Assembly: GCA_013398275.1 (NCBI GenBank) | Contig: VZSE01009971.1 | Span: forward strand, 23,810 to 87,809 | Origin: Promerops cafer | Lineage: Eukaryota > Chordata > Aves > Passeriformes > Nectariniidae | Reading direction: 5' to 3' | Length of the DNA: 64,000 bases | Shown: in pieces, positions 34,777 through 45,800 of the stretch | Layout of the letters: each line of letters begins with the position of its first letter | Numbering within the stretch: the first letter of the stretch is position 1 | The notes under the pieces: generated by a model | Told to the model about the DNA's origin: nothing | The model's database searches: none | What the model saw: only the letters and a program-made list of their open reading frames with translations | Position numbers and translations under genes: made by a program

Positions 34777-35619
34777 CCCTGTTAGTGCCTCTCACCAGGA
34801 GGCACTTTCTGGGATCAAATATTTAGGAATATTGCTGCCTGCCCTTTACCAGGGGCTGTTGCTGTCCCACATGCTCCTTGTACAGCCAGCAGTGAAGTAC
34901 AGCATTCTGTGATTCACAGGGAACCAAATCTCCCATTGCTGTGTGTGTAAAATATTCACGGATGGGATGGGACTGTGAAGTGCATTAATAAGGACAGCGC
35001 AATAATGGCAAGGATTTGGCAGACAAATTGACTTTTATTGGGGCTCCAGCAATTACACCTGGAGCAGCAGAACTAGACCAATCCGTGGGTTGTAACGGGG
35101 TGAGGAGACCTAGAAAGCAGAAATACAGAAAAGGAAACAGGGCAGGCAGGGAAGGGCGGGTTTGTGCCTGTCCTTAAGTAAGGCAGGAGTTTGCTGTCAG
35201 CGACAGCAGTGCACTGTGGATTACCCGGGCAGAGCTGAGTGAAAAACAGGGAAAGGACAAAACCTACTGCCCTTAAATCAAACACGGCATTTAGAGAGAA
35301 GGTGAGGAACCGCAGCTCGGAGAAGACAGCGCAAGCAGCGAGCGAGGGCGTGAGCTCAGGCAGCAAACAACCCCGCCGAGCCTGGGGGCAGGCACACAAG
35401 GAAACCAGAGAGCCACGTGAGTGCAGGTGGCCAAGTCAGACGTCACTGAGAGGTGCAGCTACACCCCGCAGGAGAAGTCCCAGCGCCGCGTCCAGGGAAC
35501 TTCCTGCGACATCAGGGCAAAACTGAGAACTGGATGTCAGCAAAACGGGACTCAGAGCCATCAGGGAGACAGGCATGAAAGTGAGGGTGGATATTTCCGT
35601 TTGGGGTGAGCAGCAGGAA

Positions 35620-35872
35620 GATGTTGACAGCCGGTGATGTGGAAGGACTTGTGATATACAGAAAAAATTCTTCCCTTTTAGGGTGGGGAGGCACTGGCAC
35701 AGGTTGCCCAGAGAAACCGTGGCTGCTCCATCCCTGGGAGTGCCCCAGGCCAGGTTGGATGGGGCTTGGAGCAGCCTGGGATAGTGGAAAGTGTCCTTGC
35801 CCATGGCAGGGGGCTCAGAATGAGATGAGCTTTAAGGCCCCTTCCAACCCAGTGCATTCTGTGATTCTGTAT
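35620..35872 (+). mobile_element. CR1 3'-end fragment (plus)
   Basis: CR1 plus-sense 3' region ('ggcactggcacaggttgccc', 'ccatccctgggagtgcccc', 'ttggatggggcttggagc', 'gtgtccttgcccatggca', 'ttaaggccccttccaaccc'), ending in 'tgcattctgtgattctgt'. The start is approximate. Confidence 0.85.
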
Positions 35873-37520
35873 TATTTTGTGCCACCTCATGCGGTTCCCT
35901 GTGCTGTATGCCATCCTCCACCCTCTCTCCCTCTCTTTAGAGCTCCCTGACTTTCCTGGCTGTGAGATGTATCAGCATCTACCAAAGCAGTATTTTGAAA
36001 TAGTTTCTCTTACGCTGCTGTGGGGAATTATTCACATGGTATCACTTATTGATACTGAATGGGGGTTTTTGGCAGATGCAGGCCAGGAGGAGATGGTCAG
36101 TGACATGAACCTCTTTCCTCTGCAGGGTTGTGCTTTGAACTGGAGGTAGAGATGACAACAGGCTCTTTGTAATTTCATCCTGTCACTTTGAATCACACCG
36201 GGATCCTTATCAGCAGATCCTTTTTTCAGACAACACACGGCATATTACCCTCAATGGCATTTCCTTTTCAAAACAGCATTCTGTGCTTTGATCAATGTGT
36301 AAAGGACAGATGAGAGTTGGGTGCAGTCTGATTTGACCTACCAGCCTGGGATATGAGAAAAAAGCAGGCATTTGCATAATACCTCGCTCTGGTTTCATGA
36401 GTCAGGGGCTGGTGTAGTCTACAAGCATTCTAGATATAGAAGTGGTCATATTTATGGAGGCAACCTTGAAACCAGATTAGAGAGACACATAATCCCAGTA
36501 GATTTAATATACTGAAGTCTCCAAACTTCAACTGAACAAAAGGTTCAGTTGCTTTGCACAGTGTGTTAGTGACCAGCAGCCAGTAAAAGGCTGTGTAAAA
36601 TTCTCAGTTTTGAGGAAAAGTGCCACCTGAAACTAACTGGGACTTGGATTTGGTTCACTTCTAGTTCACAGCCCTGGCCTGGTTTTGAAAGAGCCGTTAA
36701 CCTGACCTTTGCAAGTTCTCCTTGTACTCTGTATAAATAAGCCTTGGATATGCTAAGCTCAAACCCCTCCAGGGCCCACTAAGAGGCATTTAGTTCTCCT
36801 TTTCCCTGTAGGTGTGTCAGCTCCTGCCACATGTCCAGCGACAAGGGGACCTGGAGCTGAAATGCCATGATGGGCATCCTACAGAGAAGCTTAAGACAGG
36901 CAGCACAGCCTGAAAGAGGTGCAGCACAGCAGAGGGTTTGGCCTGTCCCCAAGCAGGGCAGCAGTGATGGCAGGCAGGAGGAGAACCCAATAACCTGGAG
37001 TTCTCACTGTCCTGAGGGGATTTTGCCATCCAGATGCAGCTGTAAGTAAGAAAGAAGAGCTGTGAATAGCTCCTGGGTCCCAGTGGGGTGCGCAGGAGCT
37101 GTGCCCATGGTCAGTGCTTGGAAACTGGCAGGAGGCCATGAGAATCCACGGGAATGCATCCCTGCAGGAAGTTCTCATCCATATATAGCACTTCCTTCCC
37201 TGGCAGGGGCTGCATGCAGTGCCATTCTCCCATGGCACTGCCGGAGAGGAACTGGGAGCAGTGGGCAGAGGGGTCAGGGCTTCGAGGAGATCCTCTCTCA
37301 CATCCTGCGTGATGAGGGCTGGGACACGGGACCTGTCTGGCAAACATCTCCACACCCGTTTTGCTGTGTTGACATAGAAAGTTAGAAAACTAAGTGAGAG
37401 TTCTGATCCTCTCTGAACAGGGCTGGGAGGAACCTTGGGGCATTGCTTGGGCTGGCTCCTGCCCCAAAACAGGATCAGCACTATTAAACACTTTCCATAC
37501 AGGAGCATGTCTACTGTTTT
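35873..37520. other. Intergenic DNA between TMCO1 and UCK2
   Basis: About 1.6 kb with no gene or clear repeat. The AT-rich part at about 35,990-36,320 looks less repeat-like than its surroundings and could be a conserved non-coding element. That is an impression only. Confidence 0.4.
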
Positions 37521-38215
37521 TTAAAATTGTTTTTTTAAATCCTCAGATTTAAAAGTGGAGAGTCCTTACTCTTCTTAAACAACCTTTTCCAGGATTTAAC
37601 CATTTTCAACTCTAGAAAATGTCCCTGAATTGTCCTTGTTACGGTGTTGAGCTGGCAACATTTTGTTTTAATCCCTAACAGTAAAAGAAATGTATTCCCT
37701 GTTTGTGGCAGCCTTTTATGTATTTGGAGATGGTTATCGTGTCCCCACAGCCTTACAGCCCAGCAGAGACTCTCCCCAGACTAAACACGGGTGGGTCCTG
37801 CAGTCCTACAAAGCCAGGCCCTGGGCTGTTCCCGAGTCCCCACTGCAGTCTCTCCTCCAGGCCTCACCTTTCTCAAAACAGGATACCTGTGGATGTTTAT
37901 ATGCCCCTGTGGGATGTTTGTCTTTTTCACAGCGGCATCACCAGTTGATTCTTTGATCCGCTCTACACCAGATCTTTATCTGTAAAAGGCCTGGCAAGCC
38001 AGCAGGTTCCTATCTCGCATTGTCATGGATCATTATCACATTTGTCTGCATGGACCTGCACCCTACATATTGCCAATCCTTTTTCCATTTTGTTGAGGTC
38101 ATTTTGACTTTGAATCCTGGCCTCCAGAGTGCTCACGGCTCTTCTCTGACAGGTCCCATTTGCCAAAGACATAAGCGTTATTTTTATTCCTGCATTTGGG
38201 TTGTTAATAATAATT
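37520..38215 (-). mobile_element. Old CR1 fragment (ORF2 C-terminal region)
   Basis: Minus-strand translation near 38,110-38,030 gives the segment LEARIQSQNDLNKMEKGLAI, matching the C-terminal part of CR1 ORF2. Further downstream on minus (about 37,790-37,690) is a 'ggctgtggggacacgataac' pattern typical of the ORF2 end. Diverged; boundaries approximate. Confidence 0.6.
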
Positions 38216-38254
38216 TGAGTGCTTGCAGGACCAGGGCCCACGTGGGGTGGGAGA

Positions 38255-38843
38255 ATCACAGAGTCATTACGGTTGGGAAAGACCTCCAAGATCACCAAGT
38301 CCAACCACTGATCCAGCACTGGTCACCATGAAACAGTGTCCCCATCTGCATGGCTCTTGAACATTTCCAGGAATGGTGATTCCACCATTTCTCTGGGTAG
38401 CCTGTTCTAATGCCTGACCACCCTTTGGGCGAAGAATTTTTTCCTAATGTCCAATCTACCCACCCAAACCTTGGAATAAGTTGGGGGTATTTCCTCTTGT
38501 CCTGTCTCTTGTTACATGGGGGAAAAAGGCCGACCCTCACCTGGCCACAACCTCCTTTCAGGTGTAGAGTAATAAAGCTCCCCCAAGCCTCCTTTTCTCC
38601 AGGCTGAGCCCCTACCAGCCTTGTGCTCCAGACCTTTTCCCAGCTCTGTTCCCTTCTCTGGACACGCTCCAGCCCCTCAATGTCTTTCTCGTCGTGAGGG
38701 GCCCAAAACTGAATCCAGTTTTCGAGGTGTGTCCTCACCAGTGCCCGGCACACAGGGACGGTCGCTGCCCTGCTCCTGCAGGCCACACTATTGCTGATGC
38801 AAGCCAGGACACCCTTGGCCTTCTTGGCCCGCGTGGGACACAA
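38255..38843 (-). mobile_element. CR1 3' fragment with ORF2 C-terminus, next to UCK2 promoter
   Basis: Minus-strand CR1. The translation of 38,843-38,640 gives KKAKGVLACISNSVACRSR and ALVRTHLENWIQFWAPH and ERVQRREQ, the conserved C-terminal end of CR1 ORF2. The 3' UTR then runs to about 38,255 ('gagtcattacggttgggaaa', 'gaccaccctttgggcgaaga'). It ends immediately before the UCK2 CpG island. Confidence 0.85.
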
Positions 38844-38849
38844 ATAATG

Positions 38850-39810
38850 GAGGTTGTGCCGGGGGCCACCGTGGCGTGGTCCCAGCGCTGTCTGGGATGA
38901 AGCGGAGCGGCCAGAGGGACGAAGGCAGCCGGTGCGGGGACAGCGCGGCTTGCGGCGCCCGGCGCGGCCGCGGCGCCTTTGTCCGCGGGCGGGCGGGAGG
39001 GCGGCGGCGNNNNNNNNNNNNNNNNNNNNNNNNNNNNNNNNNNNNNNNNNNNNNNNNNNNNNNNNNNNNNNNNNNNNNNNNNNNNNNNNNNNNNNNNNNN
39101 NNNNNNNNNNNNNNNNNNNNNNNCCCCGCCACGTGCGCTGCTCCGCGGCCGGGCCGCGGGCTCGGGGCGGCGCTGGGGATACGGATGGAGCCGCCGGGCT
39201 CGCTGGTTGCCCGGGGAGGGATGATCCGGCGGAGGGAGCGCGGCAGCCGAGGCCTCTGCCCGGGCGGCGGACGGAGCCCCGCGGACACGTGGAGGGGGGT
39301 GCGGGGTGGTGTGGGGTTTACGCGCTCCTTCTTTCCGGCCGGGACCTTGTGTCCCTCTGTGTCACCGGGGAGCGGGGTCCAGCCGCGGGAGGGGGGCAGC
39401 GGGCAGAGCTGGGGGCTGCGCGGAGCAAGGGTGGCCCCGGCTCGGCCGGGGCAGAGGCGGCATCTCCCTCCCCTCCAGAATCTCTCCTGTGGCTGTAGGC
39501 AGCGCTTCCCCCGTTCCCCTTCACCTGCACCGACCCCAGGGGCTGCCCGCCCCGCAAGGCACCTCGGGGGCGATGCAATTTTTTAATTTCCACCCCCGCC
39601 GCCCCCAGTGGTGCCGGTCGTGCATGGGGGTGCCCTTCTCTGCCCAACTTCAGGGTAGCAGGAGCGGGAATTCTGCAGCAAATGCTGACTCACAGCGGCA
39701 GAACGACCTCCTGGCTGCTGTGCCGGGAGGGGCTGGCCCTTGGCAGCGGCAGGTGGGAGCGGGGCGAGGGCTGCGGGGACGGGGCAGCTCCCGCCGGGGC
39801 AATGCGGGTG
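38850..39810 (+). promoter_or_regulatory. UCK2: UCK2 CpG-island promoter (exon 1 not assembled)
   Basis: Very GC- and CpG-rich DNA interrupted by 114 Ns (39,010-39,123). It is the only strong CpG island between TMCO1 and UCK2 exon 2, so it should hold UCK2 exon 1. I found no P-loop coding sequence (GGTASGK) in the visible bases on either side. The visible open frames here have no kinase motif. Confidence 0.6.
39010..39123. other. UCK2: Assembly gap (114 N) in the UCK2 CpG island
   Basis: Ns flanked by extremely GC-rich sequence. It probably hides UCK2 coding exon 1 (about 100 nt in human, encoding the N-terminus and Walker A loop). Confidence 0.9.
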
Positions 39811-42800
39811 TTCCCGGCAGGCTGCTACACCCAAACTGCAGCGCAGGGCAGCCTTACAGCTTTTCAGCGGTTTATTTTCCTTGTTTCATGCAGTGTGCCT
39901 GTCTGAATTTGTTTTAACCTCGCTAGGTCGCTTTCTTTCTTAATAGGAAGAGAAAATTGCTTCTTGCTTTCCTTATTTAAGAGCAGTAAAAGCAGCTCCA
40001 CAGCTCATCAGCACTCGTATGCAGGGCAGCACATTCTGCCTGTATTTTGGAAAGGGTGAATAGATTTGGAAGTAGCTATACCTGTGAAATATTTCTTGCT
40101 GAAGAAACTGAATGTGGGCTGGCACAGGAGAAGGGATGAGCCTTAGATCTCCGGGTTGATCCGTGTTTGGAAGGGGATCCCTCCTCTTGAAGGCATAACC
40201 CAACTGCTGTACCTCAGCCCAGTGTTTTAAGCATGTGTCTCTGAGTACCCTATTGATTCTTGGACTGCTGTTGCTGCTGCAAGGGGGAAAAATCCAGCTG
40301 TAACAGGGGAGGGATGGTGAGAGAGGATGCAATCTCCTCTGGTGGGAACCAAAGCTGGATTGTTCTTGCAGCACAGCTCCTGGTGACTCAAACACGCTGG
40401 GTTTGTCTGTTCTCTGATGCGTGGGTCTGCCTCTCTGTAGTTGTCCCAATAACATCGCGTCTGGCGCTGCTGAACTGTTATGTCTCTGAACACTGTGTCT
40501 CAGGCCCACAAGGTAAAAGCAGTGATTACAGTACAATGCACCTCAGTGGTGCTCAACTTCAAAGTGAAAATGCTCAAGAGCAGCAGGCTGCCTTAGGAAA
40601 AAAATAGGGAAATGGTCCTTTCTAGCAAGGGAGATGTACTAACTGGCTTTTCCTGTCTCCCAGCTTTGATTTCCCCCCTCCAGTGACTGCTGAAAACCTC
40701 TGTGCGGTGTTGCCTGTTGAAGGGAATCCAGCAGATCACTACAAATTTGGTGGGAAAAGGCTGCTAGAAATATACTGGCAAAAAACCCCGAGCAACAGGA
40801 AAAAAGGACCCGGGACTTGTGCCCACAGCCCCTCAGGTTCACATTTGGTGCAGCTGCCAGGCAGGGACGTGGCAGGCTGTCCCTCACCTGTGTTCCTCCC
40901 CTGACTGGTGACAGTGCCCCGTGCTGGGTGCCACAGCACACTCCGGGAGAGCAGCGGTGGGGCTGATGTGGTTTGCCCTTTTAGCTAAGGGCTTGCCTGC
41001 AGCCAAAATCCAGCCCAGGGACTGCCGTGCTGATGTGCTGGCTCTGGGTGAAAAGTGAGTGCTAGCAGGATAGTGAAGCAGGCACCTTTCCAGTGGGAAA
41101 GCGACAAACCCATCCGACTCGCCTTGACACCAATTGGGGGTTGTTGTCGCAGCACACCCCTTTGGCAGCACACCAGCCCAAAGATAACGGAGGGAATTTG
41201 CCTTCCAAGGCCCCCCACAGCTCCTCCCACTGCTGCTTTTGGGTCTGACGTGGGGAAAATAGGCTCCACAGTCCCCTCCATCCCTCTTGGTGCACGGGCA
41301 GGGTCAGGCTGCGGAAGGATGGGATTGTGTTTTTGTAGCTTGCCAGGGCTTGTGTGGTGTGGTGCCCTGGGGAAGCCGGTGTTGGAAGCAGCCTGCCTCC
41401 CCAAAGAGCTGGGGATTGTTTGGCTGGCGTTCCTTAAATCTGTGAGAACTCAAGTTCAAAGGCTGAGTGCTCTTTCCCTACTGAGCAAAAGAGGCTTGAG
41501 CAACTTTGGCCACTCAAATAGGGGTAGAACCCCGGGTGCTTTCCTGGTTTTTGGCTCTGGAAAGAAAGCTGGACTGTGTTGGGAGCAAAACCGGGGAGCC
41601 GCAGAGGTGCTGAGCAGTCTGGGGTGCTGCAGCCTCTGTGAGGGTGGTGCAGGCTGCACAGTGGCTGTTTTCAGTCAGCTCAGCTGGGACAGGCTCCTCA
41701 CAAAAAAAGAGCTGTCCCCTGAAATCCAAGCACTGTGCAGTCTGGACAAAGCGTGCTGTGGTTTCCTGGGGTGGACACGACTTGGCATTAAGACCCCCAT
41801 CCTGTGTCAAACATGAAGCTGCCTCATTCCCTCAGAGTGATCTCTAAGGCTTGTTGCCTTGTTTTCTTCCACCCTGTCTGTTCTCCAGTGCTCTGCTAGA
41901 GTTCTCCTTTCCCTCTTACACCCATGGCCACTGTGCTAACAGCTTCTTCCCTTGCTCCTGCAAGACATTCCAGACTACCAAGGACTCTGCAGCACACAAG
42001 GCAGGCAGCCAGGCTGCGGGCTGGGGGAAAGTTCAGCTAACTGGCTGCTGAGATGAGCTGGGAACTGTTGGGATATCTCCTTAAGCTCTTCGTGTCCTCA
42101 CTTCAGCTGAGCTGCTGGGACCTCGCAGCTCTGCCAGCAGTGCCTGGAGCAGCTTGCTCCCAGCAGCAGCATCTGGTGCTGGGGTGGCTGCAGGGGTGGG
42201 GAGAGCTCTTTGAGCTCAGGCTGAAGCATTAATTGTCCCCACGTGAAGTGAGGTGCTGATTGCTGATTTCCAACAGGAGCTTGTGAGAAAAGACAGATTT
42301 GTAAAGGGCTGATTGCTCTGGTTGGCTGCTCACAGCTCAGATTGGAGCGAGGGCTGAGTCTGGGTGCCACTGCAGCCCTGTAGTTACATCATTTGGGTCT
42401 TGAGTTAGCACATCAAGTTCCCAATGTGTGTTTGGACATGCAGCCTCAGAGTTTCCAGCCTGCAGAGCACCAAGACTGCAGCCTGTGTTCAGCCAGGTGT
42501 GTTCTTCACTGACTCCACTAGGCACTGGGAAGGCTGGCTGAGGCTGGAGGAGTGAGGCACCAGGAGGCTGGGATTGCCCAGCCAGGGTGGGACAGCCAGT
42601 GTTGGTCCCCAGGGAAGGAGTGGAGTGAGCTGCATGAGGCAGTTCCATCTCTGCGTGGAACCTCTTTGGTGACAGAGCTCAGTCCTCTACCGCAGCAAGG
42701 GCTGAGGTCCCCCACAGCAGCCTGGGGGTCACTGCCACAGTGTCACCACCCGGGTGGCTGGCAGAGAAGCCCAGGGGAGATCTGGGAATGACTCCCCCGT

Positions 42801-45800
42801 GGGAGGGGGACCAACAGGAATTGCAGCAGCCCTGTGCCGGTTCAGCACCATTTCCTGGTGACGTTCGTTTGTGGCTGGCAGGAGCCCTGCATCACAAGGT
42901 CTGACTAGTTAAACACTGGTGTCAACGTGTGCTAGAGACTCATCAAACTTTCTAGTAGAACGTTGTTCTGTGCCAGCCCTGATCAGGCTGATCCACAGGA
43001 CGTTTTGATGGGTCAGCCCTTTCCTGTTACTGATGGAATATGTGCTCATTATGGAGCCTGCTTACCATAGTCCCATGGGCTCAGCCAGCTCTGGGCTATG
43101 GAGTTTGCAGCAGGGGCTCGAGAAAAATATCCTGTGCCTAAAACCAGAGGATTGGGAGGGATTGTGTTAGAGGGTTTGTTTTCCTCCCTGCATGTAATCT
43201 GTGTTTGGAGCCTCTGTGTGTGCCTGTTTATGCTTCAGCCCGGGATTGCTGATCACATGCACAGGGCGAGTGAATAGAAACCTGGCTATCCCACTCCTGC
43301 TCTGGTTGGCCTGTGGCTCACAGAGGGAAAGGCAGAATGGTGAACCTGCCTGGAAATGCTCTGGGTGGAGGCTCAGGCTTTTGGTTCAAGAATACTAAGT
43401 TTCCAGTCCTAGTGTTGCCACATGTATGTGCTGCCATGAGGACTGGGAAGGATGGTGTGGGTCGTGAACTGGCTGTCTGCAGTCCCAGGCATTTGATAGA
43501 TGCTCTGGGACCCTTCCCAATCTGCTGTCTGCTCTGTGTGTCATCCCAGTCCAGGCACTTCCTGGTACTTTATAATTACCGTAACCTGCAGGAAGAGACC
43601 AACATCTGTAACTTGTGTGCTGCAGGAGATAAGCTGGAGATAAGGGCAGCATGCTATAGAGGACAGCAGAGAAATTAAATAATTACACGGGCTCCCTATG
43701 TTTGATCCGAGGGAAAATCCTGTCAGAGCACAAAACTGGAGCCTGTTTTATCCACAAAGGTGTGATGAGGACACCCAGCCAGGCTGCTGCAGATGCAGAG
43801 CCATTGCTAGCTCCTGCCAAGGCAGCTCACAATCAGATCCTCCAGGAAGGGCGTTATGGCAGTGATGTCCCTGGAGATAACCTCTGGGCTCCTCTTCCTG
43901 GTGGGATGTGACTGCTGCAGTCTGTCCTTGCTCCTGGGTGTGCTGTGGGCCAAGGGCATTGCTCTGTTGGGGAGGACTGTCCTCATGAGCAGCAGCTTGG
44001 CTAAGGGCGAGCAGCCTGCAGCGGTGACGGGAGGCTGTGCCTCTCTTTCCACACTTTTGGCACAACCCTTTTCCTCCTCCTGAGGGATCTGGCAGCTTCA
44101 GTGTTTCTTTAGGGCTGGAATCACTTGTCACTTTTGCTGGGTGTCTCTAGAGTCCCTGGGAAAACGGGAGGTCCTCTCTGCAGCTGGAACAGGAACTTGA
44201 ACATCCCTCTGCAGTGCCAGGTTCCTTGGGGATGGATGGACTGCTCTCAGCATGTGGGTTTTAGCATATCTACCTGCACAAGGCTGAGGAGTTCCTGCTA
44301 GCCCAGGCCTTGCCCTCCTGGGGCTGGAGGCATCAGCTGTGTCCCAGCCCCTTCTCGTGGTGGTTCCTGGTGGGTGACTGTGGCACTGTCCATCAGCTTT
44401 CTCCTTAATACCTATCGGAAGTTGTACTTCACTGTCTGAATTGTCAGTCCTAATTCACTGATCAGAGCTACCCAAGAGGGATTGGGGGATAATCTGCATA
44501 ATAATGTCAGGGAATTAGTCAACTCCTGAAGAATATCTGAGCAGCTGGCTATAGGCCACGAGTGAATGTGAATTAAATATGTAATTAATATATTCCAAAT
44601 AAATGTCAGGGGTAGGCTTCCAAACACCCATCTGTTGAGTTTCTTCCCCTGTGTACCACCTCTCTCCTTTTGGGAAAATATGTTGGATTTCTTCTCCAGG
44701 TGCCCTCTGCATCTTCCCAGCAGAATAAAGCTGTGCTTCTTCCTTGAACACTGGCTGCTTGTGTGCTTGGTTCAGGGGAGGAGTCCTGCAAGGGGAGTTG
44801 CAGCTGCTTCTGCTCAGGAATAACCTCTTGGAGCTCTCACTCGCGTGGTGCTGTGCTGGTACCTTCCTCTCCACGAGCTGTGAGGTGTGGGCTGGTTTGC
44901 ACAGCTCTCCCAGGGAGCAGCTCGAGCACAAAGCCTGGGGGAGTGCAGCTCTGGGGGTTTGCTCCGAGCTGGAGCCGAGTTCCCCTTGCTGCGGCGTGGG
45001 GGAAGCCATGACCGGTGGCAGGAGCCGGGGTCCCTCCCTGCCCGCCTGCTTGGAAAGTCCTGCTCCAGTTCCATGTGGCTACAAGGTCTGCTTGGCAACC
45101 ACGGAGGCTCAGAGGCTGCTGGGCCTGGCTATATTTAGTTTTAACCAAGTTCTGGAGGAGGGGAAGGCTTTTGCTTGAGAAAGCATCCTGTTCCTGGGAG
45201 TTTGCTGCGGCTGAATCACCGGCAGCGTTCGCTCTGGCTTGTGGCAAGGTGTGCATGGATGAGGTGGATATGGAAAGGGGCTGAGCAGAGACAAGCTCAG
45301 GCACAGCTCTCATCTTCCTACAGATGCGTTGTGTCACATAAGGCATAGCTAGTGATGGGCTTCAAATCCTCCAGCTTGTGTACCTGGATCGAGTCACCTT
45401 TCTCAGGTCATCCTCTGCACTCCTGGGCTTCTTGGAGAAGAAACAATTGTCTTCTTCCCTGGGAGAAGCAGTTAGGAATTGGCAAAAGAAGGACTCTGAG
45501 CCCAGGCTGCCCCTTCAAGTGGGTGCTAAGTGCATGTTGTCAGCATGTGTCCCCTGCACCCAGACTGGTGCACACTGGCACGGCCCTTTGGAGTCATGCT
45601 CTGTTCTTGCTCCTACTGGGCATCTGTGGGTCTCCCCAAAACCTGGCTGTGCTAATTTCCACTTATTGATGGATCTTTTCGCAGTCACACGTGTATGCTG
45701 TGCTGCTTTGGCAGAAAAGGCTTCAAGCAGGGAATATGTCATTTATTTGGGGGGGACATTTCCTGAGGCTGGGAGTTTCTGTTCCCGTTGTGTAGGGGAG

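Noticed and set aside
38292..38843. 183-residue minus frame upstream of UCK2
   Set aside because: It translates the CR1 ORF2 C-terminus and 3' UTR, not a host gene.
38788..39586. Frames of 160-236 residues crossing the 114-N gap
   Set aside because: Arg/Gly/Pro/Ala-rich translations of a CpG island; none contains the UCK2 N-terminus or P-loop.
41055..41816. 253-residue open frame on plus in UCK2 intron 1
   Set aside because: No recognisable domain, no splice-consistent neighbours, and erratic composition. It lies in GC-rich intron where long chance frames are common.
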